From NCBI RefSeq assembly GCF_001623405.1, contig NZ_LUHG01000039.1, positions 186,001 to 250,000 of the forward strand: a stretch of 64,000 nt of DNA. Reading direction: 5' to 3'. The translations under genes and the position numbers were made by a program. The stretch comes from Hydrotalea flava. Its GTDB lineage: Bacteria > Bacteroidota > Bacteroidia > Chitinophagales > Chitinophagaceae. Below are positions 60,710 through 64,000 of the stretch, piece by piece. Numbering within the stretch: the stretch's first letter is position 1; each line of letters starts with the position of its first letter. Under the pieces are notes generated by a model that did not search any database, was not told the origin of the DNA, and worked only from the letters and a program-made list of their open reading frames with translations.

Positions 60710-63130
60710 ATGTTGCGTTCAGTAAAAATATTTTGGAAAGCCTTTTTTATAGCTGTTGCTGCTTTTATTTTATTTCTCCTGCTTTGTAATTGGGGTGTTT
60801 TCGGAAAAATGCCCTCTATTGAAGATATTCAAAATCCTTCAGCCTCATTATCCAGTCAGGTATATGCGCAAGATGGTACCTTAATGGGTAAATATTATTT
60901 AGAAGATAGAGTAAATGTTGATTATAAAGATATTAGCCCCAACATAGTACATGCATTGGTTGCAACAGAAGATCAGCGGTTTTATGATCATAGCGGAATT
61001 GATTTTATTTCGTTATTGCGTGCCTTAAAAGGATTGGGTCGCGATGGCGGGGCCAGTACTATTACTATGCAAACAGCCAAAAACTTATTTACTGAAAACT
61101 GGGCAACTCGAAATTTTTTACTCCGTGCCATACAAAAAGTTAAAGAGTCAATCATAGCCGTAAAATTGGAAAGAAATTTTACCAAAGAAGAAATCATTAA
61201 TCTGTATTTGAATACCGTTGCTTTTGGCGATAATGTTTTTGGCATTCGCAATGCCGCTAAAACCTTCTTTCAAAAAGAGCCGGATCGGGTAAATGTAAAT
61301 GAAGCAGCCGTTTTGGTGGGCATGATTAATGCGCCTACATTATACAATCCCAGACGCAATCCCAAACAGGCTTTAGAACGCCGTAACCTGGTTTTAAACA
61401 GAATGGTTACCAATGGTTATTTAACAGCACAGGATGCGGCAAAAATTAAAATGGATCCTATTGAATTAAATTATAAAAAATTAGATGAAACAACAGGTTT
61501 GGCTCCTTACTTCAGAATGATTCTGGGCGAGTACATGAAAGTATGGTGCAAAAACCACAAAAAAAGTAATGGTGATGAATATAATTTGTATACAGATGGT
61601 TTAAGAATTTATACAACCCTCAATCCACGTATGCAAATCTATGCCGAAGAAGCAGTAGCCAAACACATGAGCTACATGCAGCAAATTTTAAATCAACAAA
61701 CCAACATAAAAAAAGGAACTGTATGGGATGGGCATCAAAACATTTTGGAATCGGCCATGAAACAAAGTGACCGCTGGCGTAATTTGAAAAAAGATGGGAT
61801 GAATGATGCAGACATAAGAAAAACATTTTTTGTGCCTACACAAATGCGGGTTTTTGCCTGGAATAATAACCGGGAAAAAGATACGACCATGACGCCAATG
61901 GATTCTATTAAATATTCCCGCCAAATGATGCAGGCCGGTTTTATGGCATTAGACCCTTTAAGTGGTGAGGTTCGTGCATGGGTAGGTGGCATTGATTTTA
62001 AAACCTTCAAGTTTGATCATGTGAATTACAATACCAAACGGCAGGTGGGCTCTACTATTAAACCATTATTGTATAGTTTAGCTATTGAAGATGCCGGTTT
62101 TACACCAAATACAATTGTGCAGGATGTTCAACAAAGTTTTGGTGCATATGGAATGGTGCCTGCTACTTCCACCTCTTGCACCGGAGCCTCTATTCCTATG
62201 GCGCAAGCCCTTGCATTTTCCAGAAACTGTGCCACTGCTTATATTATGAAGCAGTTAGATCCCAAGGGCAATAATGCAGCCATCCGTTTTGTTGATTTTT
62301 TAAAAAACAAATGCGGCTTACAAACCAATATAGAACCACACCCCTCCATTGCTATTGGTGCATGCGAAATTTCATTGTATGAAATGATGCAGGCATACAG
62401 CATGTTCCCGGGAAGAGGATTCAATGTAAAACCACTATTTATTACCCGTATTGAAGATAGAAATGGCAATGTTTTGGAAAATTTTGCACCCATAAGAAAA
62501 GAAGTCATCAGCGATATTACTGCTTATTCTGTCATTAAAATGATGGAAGGTGTGGTTGAATTTGGTACGGCCCGTGGCCTGAAAATGCAATTTGATGTTA
62601 AAGGGAATATTGCTGGCAAAACAGGAACTACCAATGATAACAGCGATGCCTGGTTTATGGGCTACACACCGCAATTATTAGCAGGTGCCTGGGTAGGGTG
62701 CGATGATCGGTTTATACACATCAATAGCAGTAGCTATAATGGGCAGGGTGCACGTGCTGCCATGCCTATTTGGGGCTATTTTTATGAAAAAATTTTAAAA
62801 AATGCAACCACTTTAGGCATTGATGCAAATGTTGACTTCTCTAAACCGGAAGGTATGACCAACGACATTGAATTGGATTATACCAATCCCACACCCAATG
62901 TGCCTATTGGTGTTGAGGGCGACCAGCAATTAATGGGAAATGGCACCTCTCAGGATTATGTACCAGCCAATATTAAACCGGAAGATCTGGCACCCGAATC
63001 ACAAATAGATACCAATAAATTACCGGAATTATCACCCAATAAAAAAAATAATAATATATTTAAATTACCTGCTCATCAGCAACCCATTCCAAAAGCTATT
63101 TTGCCCAAAAAAGTAGGAGGAAATCATTAA
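60710..63130 (+). CDS. Class A penicillin-binding protein (PBP1A-like)
   Basis: A bifunctional peptidoglycan synthase of about 806 residues. After a short cytoplasmic start comes one membrane helix (about 8-30). The GT51 transglycosylase has the catalytic Glu87 in ALVATEDQRFYDHSGID and the region GASTITMQTAKNLF. The transpeptidase has SxxK as VGSTIKPLLYS (Ser448, Lys451), the SxN motif FSRNCATAY, and KTG as IAGKTGTTNDNSDAWFMGYT. The C-terminal tail is Asn/Pro-rich. An in-frame TTG exists at 60704, but the ATG at 60710 is preferred; a TACCTTGT box touches it. It follows sprE on the same strand. Confidence 0.95.
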   Translation: MLRSVKIFWKAFFIAVAAFILFLLLCNWGVFGKMPSIEDIQNPSASLSSQVYAQDGTLMGKYYLEDRVNVDYKDISPNIVHALVATEDQRFYDHSGIDFISLLRALKGLGRDGGASTITMQTAKNLFTENWATRNFLLRAIQKVKESIIAVKLERNFTKEEIINLYLNTVAFGDNVFGIRNAAKTFFQKEPDRVNVNEAAVLVGMINAPTLYNPRRNPKQALERRNLVLNRMVTNGYLTAQDAAKIKMDPIELNYKKLDETTGLAPYFRMILGEYMKVWCKNHKKSNGDEYNLYTDGLRIYTTLNPRMQIYAEEAVAKHMSYMQQILNQQTNIKKGTVWDGHQNILESAMKQSDRWRNLKKDGMNDADIRKTFFVPTQMRVFAWNNNREKDTTMTPMDSIKYSRQMMQAGFMALDPLSGEVRAWVGGIDFKTFKFDHVNYNTKRQVGSTIKPLLYSLAIEDAGFTPNTIVQDVQQSFGAYGMVPATSTSCTGASIPMAQALAFSRNCATAYIMKQLDPKGNNAAIRFVDFLKNKCGLQTNIEPHPSIAIGACEISLYEMMQAYSMFPGRGFNVKPLFITRIEDRNGNVLENFAPIRKEVISDITAYSVIKMMEGVVEFGTARGLKMQFDVKGNIAGKTGTTNDNSDAWFMGYTPQLLAGAWVGCDDRFIHINSSSYNGQGARAAMPIWGYFYEKILKNATTLGIDANVDFSKPEGMTNDIELDYTNPTPNVPIGVEGDQQLMGNGTSQDYVPANIKPEDLAPESQIDTNKLPELSPNKKNNNIFKLPAHQQPIPKAILPKKVGGNH

Positions 63131-63150
63131 TGTAATTAAGAAAACAAATT

Positions 63151-63807
63151 TTAAATATTTTTTCCGGTTAACATGGGTACAAAAGAAAATAAATCAAACG
63201 ATTCTTCTTTGCAGGCATCGGCAGAAACTTTGGTAATGCGCAGCATTCTTTGAGAAGCACCTTCATCAACAGGTATTACCATTATTCCGCCTACTTTTAA
63301 TTGTTCTATTAGTTTAGGAGGAATAAATGGCGCCGCTGCTGTGATGAGAATTTTATCGAAAGGTGCAAAAGTTGGCAGGCCTTCAAAGCCATCGCCAAAA
63401 AAGCATTTGATATTGGGGTATTTATTTTTAAAACTAAACTGCTTATTTAAATCAAATATTTTTTTCTGCCGTTCAATAGTATACACCCAGGCACCCATTT
63501 CGGCCAATACACAAGCCTGATACATACTACCGGTACCAATTTCCAATACTTTATCCGATTTTTTTATTTGTAATAATTGTGTTTGATATGCAACTGTATA
63601 AGGTTGAGAAATGGTTTGACCTTCAGCAATGGGAAATGCACGGTCTTCATAAGCAATTTTATCGAAAGCAGAATCTAAAAAATAATGACGTGGTACATTT
63701 TGTAACGCTAATAAAACAGCCTCATCGGTAATACCTTTTTGTTTTATCAGTTCTACCAACTGTTTACGCAGTCCTTTGTGGCGATAAGTATCTTCAAACT
63801 TTCTCAT
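63151..63807 (-). CDS. pcm: Protein-L-isoaspartate O-methyltransferase
   Basis: A 218-residue repair enzyme that methylates isoaspartyl residues in aged proteins. The family start is AFPIAEGQTISQPYTVAYQT after VPRHYFLDSAFDKIAYEDR. Motif I reads VLEIGTGSMYQACVLAEMG; the usual third glycine of GTGSGYQ is Met here. Later blocks are YTIERQKKIFDLN, FGDGFEGLPTFAPFDKILITAAA and GGIMVIPVDEG. Length is normal. It converges on the PBP gene with 20 bases between stops and has a TAGCTTTG box 8 bases before its ATG. Confidence 0.93.
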   Translation of the reverse strand: MRKFEDTYRHKGLRKQLVELIKQKGITDEAVLLALQNVPRHYFLDSAFDKIAYEDRAFPIAEGQTISQPYTVAYQTQLLQIKKSDKVLEIGTGSMYQACVLAEMGAWVYTIERQKKIFDLNKQFSFKNKYPNIKCFFGDGFEGLPTFAPFDKILITAAAPFIPPKLIEQLKVGGIMVIPVDEGASQRMLRITKVSADACKEESFDLFSFVPMLTGKNI

Positions 63808-63815
63808 AAACCATA

Positions 63816-63823
63816 CAAAGCTA
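63816..63823 (-). promoter_or_regulatory. Putative -7 box of pcm
   Basis: TAGCTTTG on the minus strand fits TAnnTTTG and lies 8 bases before the pcm ATG, implying a leader of at most a few bases. The -33 element is not clear. Confidence 0.4.
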
Positions 63824-63868
63824 ATAGTATCGGCACATTTTAAAGCATAAATTCATTACATGGGGAAA

Positions 63869-63905
63869 TTAAAATGCCGTGCATTTTTTTTGCACAGCAT
63901 TTTAA
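63869..63905. terminator. Strong hairpin, possible terminator of a gene beyond the window
   Basis: Stem TTAAAATGC-GTGCA / TGCAC-GCATTTTAA with one mismatch (14 pairs) and a loop of seven T. It lies upstream of pcm on that gene's strand, so it may terminate a minus-strand gene to the right or act in the pcm leader region. Neither strand has a long T-run after the stem. Confidence 0.5.
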
Positions 63906-64000
63906 GAAAAGTTGTTTGAGAAACTGCTTCCCTTTTATGGAATATTTGTTCACACTGTAAAAGCTGCAGTTAAGCGTATTAAGACAATTGCATGGATGCA

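Noticed and set aside
1-64000. tRNA, rRNA, insertion sequence, integrase or prophage content
   Set aside because: Intergenic regions were scanned by eye for tRNA-like T-loops, inverted-repeat ends and transposase-like reading frames; none was found.

Overview
The window is an AT-rich chromosomal segment from a member of the Bacteroidota, most likely the Chitinophagaceae or a close relative. The evidence is the set of lineage-typical families (a PorP/SprF-like protein beside a very large protein with a gliding-motility type C-terminal sorting domain, SprE/PorW, DUF6089, a BT_3928-type DoxX protein, DUF2851, DUF1599). It is also supported by recurrent Bacteroidota-style -7 promoter boxes (TAnnTTTG and close variants) and the lack of Shine-Dalgarno sequences ahead of start codons. 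It looks like core chromosome: no rRNA, tRNA, CRISPR array, insertion sequence or prophage was recognised.

Layout. 1-9.9 kb: the end of recF, a DciA-like DUF721 gene, a CBS protein, an orphan DppB-like permease with an in-frame TGA near its end, a DoxX/thioredoxin-like membrane protein, DUF1599, folP, an FKBP lipoprotein, nrnA, ndk, a DUF6089 outer-membrane protein and lipA. 10-19 kb: an outer-membrane protein, OsmC, DUF2851, maf, a UbiA-type prenyltransferase, a DUF2520 oxidoreductase-like gene, an alpha/beta hydrolase and topA. 19-38.5 kb: a fatty acid desaturase, a degenerate SirB1/transglutaminase-like protein, ogt, the T9SS-type pair (PorP/SprF-like plus a 1229-residue cargo-like protein), recG, an amidase, a DUF4010 membrane protein, trpS, a deoxynucleoside kinase, pckA, a GlcD-type oxidase, an outer-membrane protein and a LOG protein.

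38.6-64 kb: a tight four-gene run (sodium:solute symporter, O-methyltransferase, glucosaminidase-LysM, hpt), a von Willebrand A protein, the overlapping pair ppk1-ppx, panB, a LytS/LytTR-type two-component system, an ALDH7-cupin pair, a subtilase with a large insertion, DinB, sucC, then a minus-strand operon (truncated M23-type membrane protein, AtpZ, AtpI-like membrane protein, SprT-like protein) transcribed away from sprE/porW, followed by a class A penicillin-binding protein and pcm.

Most genes are housekeeping: DNA repair and topology (recF, recG, topA, ogt), nucleotide metabolism (ndk, maf, dNK, hpt), cofactors (folP, lipA, panB), central carbon (pckA, sucC, GlcD-like), polyphosphate turnover (ppk1, ppx) and cell wall. 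The most interesting places are the AtpZ/AtpI-like operon without ATP synthase genes beside sprE, the in-frame TGA in the permease, the degenerate SirB1-like protein, the promoter buried in a palindrome at 42.4 kb, and several promoters lying almost on the start codon (possible leaderless or very short-leader transcripts).
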